Counted from the stretch's first letter, positions 33,958 through 43,704 are shown. The stretch is DNA of 55,180 nucleotides from Haloterrigena salina JCM 13891 (GCF_000337495.1 NZ_AOIS01000014.1:1-55180); one strand, 5' to 3'. A program made the numbers and translations. The notes: a model not told the origin generated them from the sequence alone.

Positions 33958-34440
33958 GTGGATCGTCGGACGCTCCTCTCACGTGCAGCGACTCTTTCGT
34001 CTATCGGTTTCACCGGATGTCTCGATCGACCGGCGGCTACCGATTCGGACTCTCGATCACTGCCCGCTGCGGTATCGGACCTCGAGTTCGAGATCACCGA
34101 TACCGATCTCGATCCGCGGGATGAGCCCGCGATCTCGGTTACCGAGGAAACCGGCGAAGCGACGGTCGAAGGAGCGATCTGGGTCGGGTCGAAGAAGTGT
34201 AAGGAAGCGACGCTCGCCGACATTTCCGCCGACGAGTCGGACGGGTCCGTAGAACTCCGTCTCAGTCACGGGAAGTCGGGCGACCATCCCGACAATCGAC
34301 TTCTCGGGGGTTCTTGCGACGAGGCGATGAGCGCTGACGGTTACGAGGTCACGATGTCGATCGACGAGGAGGTTCGAACGATCGCCGTCGTCGAGCGAGA
34401 TGCGGACGGTAACGAACGAAAGGCAGCGATCGAAATCTAA
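33958..34440 (+). CDS. Putative lipoprotein
   Basis: About 160 residues from GTG at 33958. The N terminus DRRTLLSRAATLSSIGFTGC carries an Arg-Arg pair followed by a hydrophobic stretch and a lipobox-like Thr-Gly-Cys at about 19-21, so export (possibly by Tat) and lipid anchoring are likely. The mature part is acidic and beta-rich, with paired cysteines (KKCKEATL and GGSCDEAM) that might form a disulfide. No domain is recognised. A TATA-like atttat run precedes the start by a few bases, suggesting a leaderless or near-leaderless transcript. Confidence 0.6.
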   Translation: MDRRTLLSRAATLSSIGFTGCLDRPAATDSDSRSLPAAVSDLEFEITDTDLDPRDEPAISVTEETGEATVEGAIWVGSKKCKEATLADISADESDGSVELRLSHGKSGDHPDNRLLGGSCDEAMSADGYEVTMSIDEEVRTIAVVERDADGNERKAAIEI

Positions 34441-34567
34441 CCCCGCTCGACGGACGAAGCGTTCGTACCGCGATTTCACGGCGTGGTCTTCGATCCGAAC
34501 CAGTCGCGTTCAGTTGACAGTATCCCTGCCACAAAAGTCATGGTGACTGATTTACCAGCCGTAGGTA

Positions 34568-36697
34568 GTGACATCTCGGGCTACCGTTCTCGTCGTCGTA
34601 GTGCTCCTCCTCGGAACCGTTCCGGCCGGCATCGCCGGCGCCGGCGCCGGCGGGGGTCCGACAGCGAGCGATCCGGGATCCGATAGCGTCGGGGCGCTCG
34701 AGTCGGCCGCCGTACCGACTGCTACCGCCGAACCGAGCGCCGCAACGAAGACCGACGCCGAGGCGGCCGCGATGGCCGAGGCGGACGATATCCTCCACCG
34801 AACGATCGAACTCCGGCACCTGCCCGACCGGCCGGACGTGTACGAGGCCGAGTTCACGTTCGATATTCCGGAACCGATGAGCAGTCTGACCGTCGACCTC
34901 GAGGACGAGGCGACGGTCAGGTCGACCGACGGGTTCGAGGCGACCGACGAGGGAACGTACCGGTGGACCGGCGACGGCGAGGCGCCGTCGATCCGGGTCC
35001 GGCTCCCGGCCGATCAGACGGAAACCGGCGGCCGCGTGGGCTCGAGCCGGAGCGGCTACAGCTTCGTCGATACCGGCGAGTGGGGCGTCGTCCCCGTGCC
35101 AGGCGTCGGCGTCTCCTACCGACGGGAGGCCGACGTCAGCATCGGGATCGAGGAGACGGTGACCGTCGACGGCCCGGGAGCGACCGGGGGCGATATCGCC
35201 GTCTTCGGACCGGTGACCGAGTACGAGCGGACCGAAAACGGCGAGACCGTCAGGCTGGTCGTCTCCGACGCCGCCGACCTCCGCGAGGACCCCGACGACA
35301 TCCTCGAAGCGCTCGGCGACGCGAGCGAGCGCCTCTCGATCGCGCCAAGCGACGAAACGGTGTTCGTGGCCGCGGTGCCGAGCGACGCCGACTGGGGCCC
35401 GCGGGGGCTCCAGTACGGCGCGGCCGACGCGTGGGTCCGCGCCGACGCGCCGCTCTCCGAGGCGTCGAACGTCTGGCTCCACGAGTACGTCCACGTTCAC
35501 CAGCGCTTCGCCAACGACGAGGTCGCGACCGACGCCTCCTGGCTCGTCGAGGGCGGGGCCGAGTACCACGCCGCGTTGCTCGCCTACGAGCAGGGGCTGA
35601 TCTCGTACAGCGAGTTCCGCGACCACCTCGAGCGCGGCGAGCAGTCGCCGTACGCCGACGGCGTCCTCGCCGAGCCGGGGACGTGGAGCCACCACCGGAC
35701 CGATTACGCCAAGGGCGCGCTCGTCTACGGCGAACTCGACCGGCAGCTTCGGGAAGCGACCGACGGCGACCGACGGCTCGAGGATATCGTCCGAAGGCTG
35801 AACGCGCAGGACGAGCGGGTGACGGCAGCCGACTTCCTGACGGCGCTCGAGGAAGCGGGCGGGAAGGAACTGCGAGCGAGCGCCGAGCGGTACGCGCACT
35901 CGAGGTCGACGCCCGAGATGTGGAACTACTTCGAACACCAGTCGACGTTCGGACAGTCCCGCGCCGCGACCGCGTCGGGACTGGGCGGGGAGCCCGTCAC
36001 GGTCGACGGACAAGAGTGGGAGCGCTGGGATCGCGCGAATCTATCGGGGCTCAGCGCCGACATCGGCGCCGGCGACGTGCTGGCGGTGCCGGCCGGCGAG
36101 CGCGTCACGGTGCCGGTTGCACTCGAGAACGTCGACGACCGCGCGGGAACCGCCGACGCGACCCTGCAGGTCGACGGCGATGTCGTCGCGACCGAACGGC
36201 GAGTGCTCGAGGCCGGCGAGACGGCGACGACGGCGCTCGCGTGGACGCCGACGAAGCCCGGCATCTACGACGTTCGCGTCGGGAGCGACCGACTGACCGT
36301 CTACGTCCGGTCGACCCCGAGCCTGACCGTCACCGACCTGCGGGTCGAACCCGCCGGCGTCGACCCCGGCGAGACAGTGACGGCGACTGCGACGGTGACG
36401 ACCGCCGACTCCCTCCCCGCGGCCGGACGCCTCGCGTTCCGGACCGCATCGGAGACGAAGACTGGAGCGCCGATCGCGCTCGCACCGGGCGAGACCGGGA
36501 GCGTCGCAGCCGAACTGACGTTCGACGACGCCGGCGACTACGAGATCAGCGCCGGCGAGCGGACGACGACGGTCTCCGTCGGCGGGATCAAATCGACGGT
36601 CGAATCGATGCCCGGCTTCGGCGTCGCGGCCGCGGCCGTCGCCTTCGGACTCGCGGTCGCGGTCGCGATCTCGACGGTCGGTCGGCAGCGCCGCTGA
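34568..36697 (+). CDS. Membrane-anchored gluzincin-type metallopeptidase with CARDB-like domain
   Basis: A 709-residue secreted protein. A signal peptide is seen (TVLVVVVLLLGTVPAGIAGA). The catalytic zinc site is His305-Glu-x-x-His309 (HEYVHVHQRF) with a third ligand Glu328 (WLVEGGAEYHAA), the spacing of the gluzincins. Residues about 500-660 hold Ig-like CARDB/NEW3-type repeats (VTVPVALENVDDRAGTADATL), and a final hydrophobic helix (FGVAAAAVAFGLAVAVAI) with basic tail anchors it to the membrane. It would therefore act at the cell surface. The start is GTG at 34568. Substrates are unknown. Confidence 0.8.
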   Translation: MTSRATVLVVVVLLLGTVPAGIAGAGAGGGPTASDPGSDSVGALESAAVPTATAEPSAATKTDAEAAAMAEADDILHRTIELRHLPDRPDVYEAEFTFDIPEPMSSLTVDLEDEATVRSTDGFEATDEGTYRWTGDGEAPSIRVRLPADQTETGGRVGSSRSGYSFVDTGEWGVVPVPGVGVSYRREADVSIGIEETVTVDGPGATGGDIAVFGPVTEYERTENGETVRLVVSDAADLREDPDDILEALGDASERLSIAPSDETVFVAAVPSDADWGPRGLQYGAADAWVRADAPLSEASNVWLHEYVHVHQRFANDEVATDASWLVEGGAEYHAALLAYEQGLISYSEFRDHLERGEQSPYADGVLAEPGTWSHHRTDYAKGALVYGELDRQLREATDGDRRLEDIVRRLNAQDERVTAADFLTALEEAGGKELRASAERYAHSRSTPEMWNYFEHQSTFGQSRAATASGLGGEPVTVDGQEWERWDRANLSGLSADIGAGDVLAVPAGERVTVPVALENVDDRAGTADATLQVDGDVVATERRVLEAGETATTALAWTPTKPGIYDVRVGSDRLTVYVRSTPSLTVTDLRVEPAGVDPGETVTATATVTTADSLPAAGRLAFRTASETKTGAPIALAPGETGSVAAELTFDDAGDYEISAGERTTTVSVGGIKSTVESMPGFGVAAAAVAFGLAVAVAISTVGRQRR

Positions 36698-36801
36698 GCG
36701 TCGATTGTCTCTGATACGGTCGGACGGTCGTCTCGAGAACGGACGTTCGAATCGACGGAACAGCCGCGCAAAACCGTGGCGGCGCGGCGTCGGCGGGCCG
36801 G

Positions 36802-37656
36802 CTACAGTTCGTCGGCGATCGCCGGCGCGACCGAGACGGCGCTCACTTCGCGTTCGATCGTATCGGTGCCGTAGATCGTCTCGACGCCCGCGCGGCGGAG
36901 CTTCGTCACCGCGTTGCGCGCCAGCAGCGGGTGGACGCAGGTGACGAAGACGCGCCCGACGTCGCGGTCCCGGAGGACGCCGACGGCCTCGCTCATGGTC
37001 GATCCCGTCGCGATGATGTCGTCGGTCACGACGACGTCGCGGCCGGCCACATCGACGTCGCTGGGGGAAATTTCGACTTCGGTACCGGAGTGACGAGTCT
37101 TCTCGAAGTAGTCCGTCTCGCCGTCGCCGTAGGTATCCCGGACCGTTTCGGCGAGTTCGATCGCGCCCGCGTCGGGCGAGAGGAAGACGGGGTCCGCGAG
37201 GTCGGCGGGCAGCGGATCGGCCAGCCGGCCCGCCGCGTCGACGGCGGTCGCCGTCGGTTCGAAGAACTCGCAGACGGCTTCCTCGTGGGGGTTGACGGTC
37301 ACGACGCGGTCCGTTCCGGTCGAAATCGAGCGAGCGACGGCGCGAGCGGAGACGGGATGGCCCGCCTCGAAGGCCTCGTCCTGGCGGGCATAGCCCATGT
37401 ACGGCAGGACGGTGACGACGTCCTCGGCGCCGGCCTCGCGGACGGCGTCCTGCAGCTGGAGCAGTTCGAGGTGGGCGTCGCTCGAGACGGTCGAGCCGAC
37501 GATAATCGCCCTGTCGTCGTCGAAGTCGGGAGCGGCCGCGAGCAGTTCGCCGTCCGGGAATCGATCGTACTCGACGGCGGCGAGCGATACCTCGAGTTCG
37601 TCCGCGAGGGAGGCGGCCAACGTCTGGGAGGCCGACCCGCTGACGATCGTAGTCAT
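36802..37656 (-). CDS. prs: Ribose-phosphate pyrophosphokinase
   Basis: A 284-residue PRPP synthetase starting at ATG 37656 (MTTIVSGSASQTLAASLA); a longer frame upstream is not conserved-looking. The PRPP-binding loop is VVVTDDIIATGST at 208-220. The ATP-binding part includes YMGYARQDEAFEAG (87-100), and the dimer region has FPDGEL. It makes PRPP from ribose 5-phosphate and ATP for nucleotide, histidine and archaeal sugar pathways. It is shorter than bacterial enzymes, as is common for archaeal (class III-like) forms. It stands alone on the minus strand. Confidence 0.93.
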   Translation of the reverse strand: MTTIVSGSASQTLAASLADELEVSLAAVEYDRFPDGELLAAAPDFDDDRAIIVGSTVSSDAHLELLQLQDAVREAGAEDVVTVLPYMGYARQDEAFEAGHPVSARAVARSISTGTDRVVTVNPHEEAVCEFFEPTATAVDAAGRLADPLPADLADPVFLSPDAGAIELAETVRDTYGDGETDYFEKTRHSGTEVEISPSDVDVAGRDVVVTDDIIATGSTMSEAVGVLRDRDVGRVFVTCVHPLLARNAVTKLRRAGVETIYGTDTIEREVSAVSVAPAIADEL

Positions 37657-37745
37657 ACTCGAGCAGAGCGGGCGGGAGGTAAACCCGTTTTCGTTCTCGG
37701 GTTCGACGCGTCGACGCACGATCGCGAGGAAACGGATGCAGCCGA

Positions 37746-38255
37746 CTACTCGGAGTCGTCGTCCGACGCGGTCCCGCAGTGGCCGGGGTCGGTGTTGCTT
37801 GAGTGCGTCATGGTCTCGCCGTCGGTGATGCGGACGAAAATGCTGAGACAGGACGACTCGTTCCAGTTCGACGGAGTGATGTTCACCGGCTCGCCCTCGT
37901 TGAGCCGGGCGGTCACGCGGAACTGCTCTCGGTCGGCCGACCAGTCGTGATCGAAGGAGAGCGTCTCGTCGGCGCCGGGGGATCTGGTCTCCCAGTGTTG
38001 AATCTGCCCGTCGTACTCGACGAGGATGTCGAACGTGTGAGACGCGTCATCGAGGTTGTCGACGACGATCGTGCCGGAGACCGACTCGGCGGTCTCGTCG
38101 GGTTCACTTTCAGTCTCGTTTTCGTCGCCGGTTTCGTCCCCGTTCTCGTCGCCGTTCGCGCCGCCGCTCTCGTCGCTTCCCAGACAGCCGGCGATCGCAC
38201 CCGTCAGACCGACACCGGTCGCGGCGAGGAGTTGGCGGCGTTGGATCCCACTCAT
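37746..38255 (-). CDS. Putative Tat lipoprotein
   Basis: A 169-residue protein starting at ATG 38255 with a Tat-type signal and lipobox: SGIQRRQLLAATGVGLTGAI ending in AGC (Cys about 23). A low-complexity acidic linker follows (Gly-Asp-Glu-Asn repeats, about 26-60), then a beta-rich globular domain (VSGTIVVDNLDDASHTFDIL) with a cysteine near each of its last two strands. This is the common design of haloarchaeal surface lipoproteins. The domain could be a copper- or cupredoxin-like beta sandwich, but no ligand set is visible. Confidence 0.7.
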   Translation of the reverse strand: MSGIQRRQLLAATGVGLTGAIAGCLGSDESGGANGDENGDETGDENETESEPDETAESVSGTIVVDNLDDASHTFDILVEYDGQIQHWETRSPGADETLSFDHDWSADREQFRVTARLNEGEPVNITPSNWNESSCLSIFVRITDGETMTHSSNTDPGHCGTASDDDSE

Positions 38256-38337
38256 ACGAAATGTTGAAAGTATCCAGTACAGATAAATGTCCGTCAGACG
38301 GTCGAACCGCGGCCGGGATCGCACGTGTAAGCGGTCG

Positions 38338-39225
38338 CTACTCGTCGCCGGGAACGGCGAGCCCCGTCACGCCGCTGACACCGATCGTTTGGGACCGCCA
38401 TCGGTTGGCCCCGTCGTCCGGCGTCGCCGAGAGGAAGGTTCCCCGTTCGGTGACGGCGTAGACCGTGCGTCCGTAGCCGATGCCGACGATCGGCGCGCTC
38501 GAGCGATCGTACTCGGCCCAGGACTCGTCGTCGGCGTCGTAGGCGTAGACGGCGTCGCCGCCGACCGCGTGGGCGCGCGTCAACTGCCCGCGCTCGCTGT
38601 GCGGGTCGGCGGCGACGGTCTCGAACTCGCCCTCGAGGACCTCCATCCAGCCGTTGCCGAGTTTGTAGAGGCCGTCTTCGGTCGCGGCCAGCGGAACGCC
38701 GGCTGCGGAGACGTCCCGCACGTCCGAGAGGCCGGCGTGGTCGAGGCGGCCCTCGTGGACGCGGTAGACGCCGCTGTCGGTGCCGACGAGGTCGCCGTCG
38801 ATCGCCCGCACCGTCGCGATGCCGTCGCTCTCGAGGGGCGTCCACTCGCGGGCGCTCCCGGCGTCGCCGAGGCCGACCGAGGGCGACTCGAGGCGGGCGA
38901 CGTCGCCGTCGGGACCGGCGGCGACCAGCCCGGAGCCGTCGGCGCCGACCGCGACGGCGGGCCCGAAGCCGCTGTCGACGACCGTCGCGTCGTCAGCGTC
39001 GTCGCCGTGCTCGAGGTCGAGCAGGCGAACATCCTCGTCGGTCGCGACCGCGACGACGCCGTCCGTCGCCGCGATGTCGCGGGCCGTACAACGGTCACAG
39101 AGGCCGAACTCTCCGACGGTGTCGTCGGCGACGCGGACGCGAACGACGCCGATCGAACTGGCGACGTAGGCCTCGAGGGCCCCGTCGCGGTCGCCGTAGA
39201 CGCGCTTTTCCTCGATGGAATGCAT
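38338..39225 (-). CDS. HVO_0234-type beta-propeller-like protein
   Basis: A 295-residue acidic protein made of repeated short beta motifs ending in Gly-Asp or Ala-Thr-Asp turns, for example DIAATDGVVAVATDEDVRL, GLVAAGPDGDVARLE and PLAATEDGLYKLGNGW. This is consistent with a beta-propeller. A haloarchaeal family of this kind is annotated from Haloferax as HVO_0234. There is no signal peptide, so it is cytoplasmic. A CDRC pair near residues 43-46 is unusual for a propeller. It is divergent from the phosphosugar mutase at 39308, about 80 bases away. The role is unknown. Confidence 0.7.
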   Translation of the reverse strand: MHSIEEKRVYGDRDGALEAYVASSIGVVRVRVADDTVGEFGLCDRCTARDIAATDGVVAVATDEDVRLLDLEHGDDADDATVVDSGFGPAVAVGADGSGLVAAGPDGDVARLESPSVGLGDAGSAREWTPLESDGIATVRAIDGDLVGTDSGVYRVHEGRLDHAGLSDVRDVSAAGVPLAATEDGLYKLGNGWMEVLEGEFETVAADPHSERGQLTRAHAVGGDAVYAYDADDESWAEYDRSSAPIVGIGYGRTVYAVTERGTFLSATPDDGANRWRSQTIGVSGVTGLAVPGDE

Positions 39226-39307
39226 ACGTCCACGGTCGGGGTCGCGCGCCGAAAGCGTTCCGTCTGCTCCGGAATCCCTTTGAGGGGACCCATACGACTA
39301 GCAGGTG

Positions 39308-40672
39308 ATGCAAGTGTTCGGATCGAGCGGAACGCGCGGCGTCGCCAACGAAGAGCTGACGCCGGCGTTCGTCCTGCGCGTCGCGAAAGCGGCCGGGACG
39401 GCGTGGGGGGTCGACCGGGTCGGTCTCGCGCGCGACACGCGATACACCGGGCGGATGCTGGCCGACGCGGCCGCGAGCGGACTCGCGAGCACGGGGACGG
39501 ACGTCGATCGGCTTGGGGTCCTTCCCACACCGGGTGCACAGGCCTACGCCGAGCGAGCGGGGGTCCCCGTCATGGTGATCACGGCCTCGCACAACCCGCC
39601 CCAGTACAACGGCGTCAAACTCGTCGGCAGCGACGGGATCGAGCTCGCGATCACGGACTTGGAGGAGATCGAGAACGTGTTGCTCGCCGAAGCGTTCGAC
39701 GTCGCCTCCTGGGACGAGACCGGCCGCGTCCGGGAAGTCGACGACGTGCGGGCGTCGTACATCGACGAACTGCTCGGGGCGGCCGACTACGAGACGATCG
39801 CCGACGCCGAACTGACGGTCGCGCTCGATCCAGGCCACGGCGCCGGCGCGATCACCAGCCCCGAGTTCCTCCGCGAACTCGGCTGTCGCGTCGTCACCGT
39901 CAACGGCCAGCCCGACGGCCACTTCCCCGGCCGAGATCCCGAACCCGTCCCGGACAACCTCGTAGACCTCGGGGAGCTGGTCCGGGCCACCGACGCCGAC
40001 GTCGGCATCGCCCACGACGGCGACGCCGATCGGGCCATCTTCTTCGACGAGACCGGCGAGTACGTCGAGGGCGACGCCACCCTCGCCGCGCTCGCCGCCG
40101 CCGAACTCGAGCCCGGCGACACGACCGTCTCGGCGGTCAACGTCTCCCAGCGGCTCGTCGACGTCGTCACCGAGGTCGGCGCCGACCTCGAGCTGACGCC
40201 GATCGGGTCGACGAACATCATCACCCGAATCGAGGAACTCGAGGCGAACGGCGAGCGCGTTCCGATCGCGGGCGAGGGCAACGGGGGGATCTTCTTCCCC
40301 GACTTCCGGCTCTCGCGAGACGGCGCCTTCACCGCGGCTCGCTTCCTCGAGCTCGTCGCCGAGCGGCCGGTCAGCGAGATCGTCGCCCCCTACGGCGGCT
40401 ACGCCAACGTCCGCCACAATGTCGCCTACGAGTCGACGGCCGAGCGCGACGCGATGCTAGACGCCGCGGCCAACCACGCCCAGTCGGCCGACGCCGAACT
40501 CAACACACGGGACGGCTACCGGCTGGATTACGGCGACGCGTGGGTGCTCGCCCGCCCCTCCGGCACCGAACCGCTCGTCCGGGTCTACGCCGAGGCCCGC
40601 AACAGAGAGCGCGCCGACGAACTGGCTGACGAGATGTTCGAGACGCTGACCGAGGCGAAGGCCGAGGTCTGA
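39308..40672 (+). CDS. glmM: Phosphoglucosamine/phosphomannomutase family protein
   Basis: A 454-residue alpha-D-phosphohexomutase. The catalytic phosphoserine is Ser94 in TASHNPPQYN, the metal loop is DGDADRA near 236-242, and the sugar-binding region is GEGNGG. The phosphate-binding domain shows RPSGTEPLVRVYAE near the C terminus. The enzyme interconverts hexose 6- and 1-phosphates, probably glucosamine phosphate for UDP-GlcNAc synthesis. Phosphomannomutase activity cannot be excluded. A GTG directly before the ATG at 39308 is an alternative start. Confidence 0.88.
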   Translation: MQVFGSSGTRGVANEELTPAFVLRVAKAAGTAWGVDRVGLARDTRYTGRMLADAAASGLASTGTDVDRLGVLPTPGAQAYAERAGVPVMVITASHNPPQYNGVKLVGSDGIELAITDLEEIENVLLAEAFDVASWDETGRVREVDDVRASYIDELLGAADYETIADAELTVALDPGHGAGAITSPEFLRELGCRVVTVNGQPDGHFPGRDPEPVPDNLVDLGELVRATDADVGIAHDGDADRAIFFDETGEYVEGDATLAALAAAELEPGDTTVSAVNVSQRLVDVVTEVGADLELTPIGSTNIITRIEELEANGERVPIAGEGNGGIFFPDFRLSRDGAFTAARFLELVAERPVSEIVAPYGGYANVRHNVAYESTAERDAMLDAAANHAQSADAELNTRDGYRLDYGDAWVLARPSGTEPLVRVYAEARNRERADELADEMFETLTEAKAEV

Positions 40673-40951
40673 GTCGACTGACCCTTCTCGTTCGAATCGC
40701 TTCCCGAGTCGCGTTTCGCGACGTGCGCGGTGAGTAGAGCGGTATATAAGTCAGAGATATTGTATCGTCGCGCACACATTCCGCGAGGACCGCTTGTATC
40801 ACACCGTGAACGAGGATCACAGCGTGACCGAATATCGAAAGATGACTTGATGAGAGTGGTTCACCAATGATACCGTGCCCACCGACTACGCCGAACACGG
40901 TGGGATCAGTGCGTGGAGAAGAGCCGTACGGCGGGCGACAGGGACAGAATC

Positions 40952-41482
40952 ATGGCCAAACGCGAATCAATAGGCGACCCGAGACGGTCGTTCATGGCGA
41001 AAGGGGTCCTCGCGGTAGGGGCGCTGACGCTTGGAGCGACGGCGTTCGGGACAGCCACGGGGAGCGCACAGCGAGAGCAAACAGCGGTCTTCTCGAATAA
41101 GTACTATCCCGAAGCGAGCTTCGACGTCGTTTCGCCTCTCCAGACGAGTGCGACGGTCGAGATACTACAAGCGGACGGGGAGCCGGTTCCCGAGATCTCC
41201 CAACCTGACGAGTGGACCGGATACATCATTCGCTACGACATCGGCGACGTTCGGGAGGCGGGGATCACGACGTTTCTATTCACGCGCGGGCAACGACTGA
41301 GCGCCGGTAGCAGGGGTACGATCGGTGGAGACGCGTCAGTACTGAGTTCCCAGTTGAACCTGCTCAGTACGTCGGTTACCGAAGAGACGGAGACCGGACC
41401 GCAACCGCTCGAGGAGGACGAGATCGACGCCTTCGAGGAAGCGATCGGGGACGATGACGACCCCGAGAACGGAGGAGAGTAA
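40952..41482 (+). CDS. PDEYxG-family protein with a Tat-type signal (paralogue A)
   Basis: A 176-residue protein from the ATG at 40952 (MAKRESIGDPRRSF). The Arg-Arg-x-Phe before a hydrophobic stretch (VLAVGALTLGATAFGTATG) ending at Ala-Gln looks like a Tat signal. The mature part has ISQPDEWTGYIIRYD and later SVLSSQLNLLSTSV. These core pieces recur in three other places in the window (41485-41814, 52850-53023, 53137-53640). The C terminus is a short acidic tail. It forms an operon with the next gene (two bases between). I do not recognise a named family; the core could be a small beta-sandwich. Confidence 0.7.
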   Translation: MAKRESIGDPRRSFMAKGVLAVGALTLGATAFGTATGSAQREQTAVFSNKYYPEASFDVVSPLQTSATVEILQADGEPVPEISQPDEWTGYIIRYDIGDVREAGITTFLFTRGQRLSAGSRGTIGGDASVLSSQLNLLSTSVTEETETGPQPLEEDEIDAFEEAIGDDDDPENGGE

Positions 41483-41484
41483 CG

Positions 41485-41814
41485 ATGACACAGGATATCA
41501 ACGGACGAACGCTCGTCTTCTCGTACGACTACAAACCCGGCTCGGAGTTCGAGACGATCGCACATCTGCAAACGGGGACGACGATACGGCTCCTCCGGAC
41601 CGTCGACGGGGAGACCGTATCGGAGATCTCGCAACCGGACGAGTACACCGGTCACGTGATCCGGTACGAATCCTCCGGCGGGGCGTCGGAGCCGACGACG
41701 ATCCTGTTCGTCCGCGAGGGGCGCATCAGTACCGGCGAAAGCGCGTCGTTGGATACCGACGCGTCGATGTTCAGTTCGCGACTGAATCTCCTCGCCACGA
41801 CGGTCGAGCAGTGA
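41485..41814 (+). CDS. PDEYxG-family protein (paralogue B)
   Basis: A 109-residue protein that is almost only the shared core: LVFSYDYKPGSEFETIAHL, ISQPDEYTGHVIRYE and MFSSRLNLLATTVEQ. It resembles paralogue A immediately upstream across its whole length but has no signal peptide, so a tandem duplication followed by loss or gain of the signal is likely. It is closest in look to the truncated copy at 52850-53023 (both have ILFVREG/LMFIREG and the S-G-E-S-A pattern). The start is ATG two bases after the stop of A. Function unknown. Confidence 0.68.
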   Translation: MTQDINGRTLVFSYDYKPGSEFETIAHLQTGTTIRLLRTVDGETVSEISQPDEYTGHVIRYESSGGASEPTTILFVREGRISTGESASLDTDASMFSSRLNLLATTVEQ

Positions 41815-41847
41815 TCTCCAACTACTTTTCAGCGACGGGACGAGAAC

Positions 41848-43704
41848 TCAGCCGAGGAACGGACTCGAGAGCACCAGCAGGATCGCGACCACGACGACCG
41901 CGCTAGCGCCGACCATCGCCGCGGTCGCCGCCCGATCGGGCCGCTCGAGTCCCGCCCTCGAGCCGGCGGCCTCGACGGTCGTCCGGAGGAGTTTGCCGCC
42001 GTCGAGCGGGTAACAGGGAATGCAGTTGAACACGCCGACCAGCAGGTTGAGCCACCACGTCCAGAAGAGGACGTTCGCCGCGGCGAAGACGCCGCCGCCG
42101 AGGACCGAGAGCGGCCCCGTCACGGCGTAAAAGCCCGCGACCGGCCCGACGAACCCGCCGAAGTTCGCCGTCGAGAAGCCGTCGATCAGCCCGGCGAAGG
42201 GGAGGGCGAACGCCGCGAACCCGCGCGCTACGGGCGACGATCCGAGCCCGTCCGCGACCGGCTGCCCCCGCAGGATGCCGAGGTGTTGGGCGCTCGGATA
42301 CGGATCGACGCCGAGGTCGGTCACCGTCGTCCCGCTCGTTCCCGGCACCGTGGTAATCCCGAGAACCGCCTCGCCGTTCCGATCGCCCAGCGTTACCGCG
42401 TACGCCCGGCGCTCGCCGTCGACGACGGCCTCGAGCGAGACAGTCTCGCCGGGGGAAGTCTCCGCGAGCGTCTCGAGGAGGTCGTCGCTATCGACGATTC
42501 GCTCGCCGTCGAGACGCGTCACGACGAGCGCTCGCAGATCGCCGTCCGGATCGGGGACGCCGGCGGCCGCGAGCGGGCCGTCGGCGTCGACCGCGGCGAC
42601 GGCCGCGCCGGCGACGACCGTCGTGGAACCGTCTTCCGTCTCGAGCGTCGCGACCGTGCGGTTCTCGAGGGCCGCGCGGAACTCGCACTCGGTGCGGACC
42701 GAGGTGCCGTCGACCGCCGTAATCGTCTCGCCGGGTTCGAGTGCGTTCGGCTCGCCGTCGGTACTGCCGGTCCCGGCGTCGCTACTGTCGTTTGCCACCC
42801 CGTTCGCCCCCGCTCCCGTTCCCTCGAGCGTGCTGGTGACGACGACCGATCGCTCGAGCGTGACGGTCTCGGCGTCGTCGCGGTCGCCCGCGACCGTCAG
42901 TTCGACGCTCCCGTCGGTCGCGTCGAGGGTCGCGCGCAGATCGTCGGCGTCGCCGATCGGCCGCCCGTCGACGGCGGTGACGACGTCGCCGCGCTCGAGG
43001 CCGGCCCGGTCGGCCGGCGTCTCGGGGTAGACGCCGCCGACGGCGACGCCGGAGACGGCGGCGATCGAGGTGGAGACCAGCAGGAACAGCGCGAGGAACG
43101 CGACCAGCGCCACCGCGAGGTTGTTCGCGATCCCCGCGGCGTAGATCCGGTTGCGGTCGGCCGTCGAGGCGGCGGTCTCGTCGTCCTCGTCGATGCCGAC
43201 GAACGCGCCGAAGGGGGTGAAGGCGAGAAAGATCAGGCCGGCCGACTCGACGGCGACGCCCTCGACGCGAGCGAGCAGCCCGTGGCTGAACTCGTGGACG
43301 ACGACGGCGACGGCGAGACCGACGAGAATCGCCGGCGTCGCGGCCAGTGGCAAGAAGTCGTTGACTCCCGGAATCGCCAGCACGTTCCGGGGCTGATTCA
43401 CCTGCGTGGCGGCTTCCCGCGTCAGCGCGACGTAAGCGGCGAACAGAACCACGGCGGTCATGACGACGAGCAACGACAGCGAGACGGCGACGCCGGCGCT
43501 GGTCCACCGCCGCCAGAAGCGCCGATAGCGCGGCCGGGCCAATCGGTCGAGCGCGCCGAGCCCGTTTTCCGTCTCGAGGGTGACGACCGGCCCCCAGACG
43601 CCGACCCACGCGGGGAGGCGTCCGCGGGCCTCGAGCGCCATCGCGACGGCGGTGGCGCCCGCGACGATGAGACCGAGCAGGAGCAGCGTCGTCAACGCGT
43701 CCAC
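41848..43704 (-). CDS. Site-2-type (M50) membrane metalloprotease with PDZ domains
   Basis: A 618-residue intramembrane protease from GTG 43704 (VDALTTLLLLGLIVAG). The zinc site is His137-Glu-x-x-His141 (VVVHEFSHG). The third ligand lies near residue 565 in CYPLDGGKLL, matching the N-x-x-P-x-x-P-L-D-G motif. Two or three PDZ-like segments lie between (GVYPETPADRAGLERGDVVT, and a second with ITAVDGTSV), and hydrophobic helices occur at both ends. Such proteases cut membrane-bound regulators. The open frame reaches 43821, but the extra residues are basic and unlikely. Confidence 0.85.
   Translation of the reverse strand: MDALTTLLLLGLIVAGATAVAMALEARGRLPAWVGVWGPVVTLETENGLGALDRLARPRYRRFWRRWTSAGVAVSLSLLVVMTAVVLFAAYVALTREAATQVNQPRNVLAIPGVNDFLPLAATPAILVGLAVAVVVHEFSHGLLARVEGVAVESAGLIFLAFTPFGAFVGIDEDDETAASTADRNRIYAAGIANNLAVALVAFLALFLLVSTSIAAVSGVAVGGVYPETPADRAGLERGDVVTAVDGRPIGDADDLRATLDATDGSVELTVAGDRDDAETVTLERSVVVTSTLEGTGAGANGVANDSSDAGTGSTDGEPNALEPGETITAVDGTSVRTECEFRAALENRTVATLETEDGSTTVVAGAAVAAVDADGPLAAAGVPDPDGDLRALVVTRLDGERIVDSDDLLETLAETSPGETVSLEAVVDGERRAYAVTLGDRNGEAVLGITTVPGTSGTTVTDLGVDPYPSAQHLGILRGQPVADGLGSSPVARGFAAFALPFAGLIDGFSTANFGGFVGPVAGFYAVTGPLSVLGGGVFAAANVLFWTWWLNLLVGVFNCIPCYPLDGGKLLRTTVEAAGSRAGLERPDRAATAAMVGASAVVVVAILLVLSSPFLG

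Noticed and set aside
38287-40629. A 780-codon open frame on the plus strand
   Set aside because: It overlaps the beta-propeller-like gene in antisense and the phosphosugar mutase in another frame. The product becomes a long Arg-rich run.
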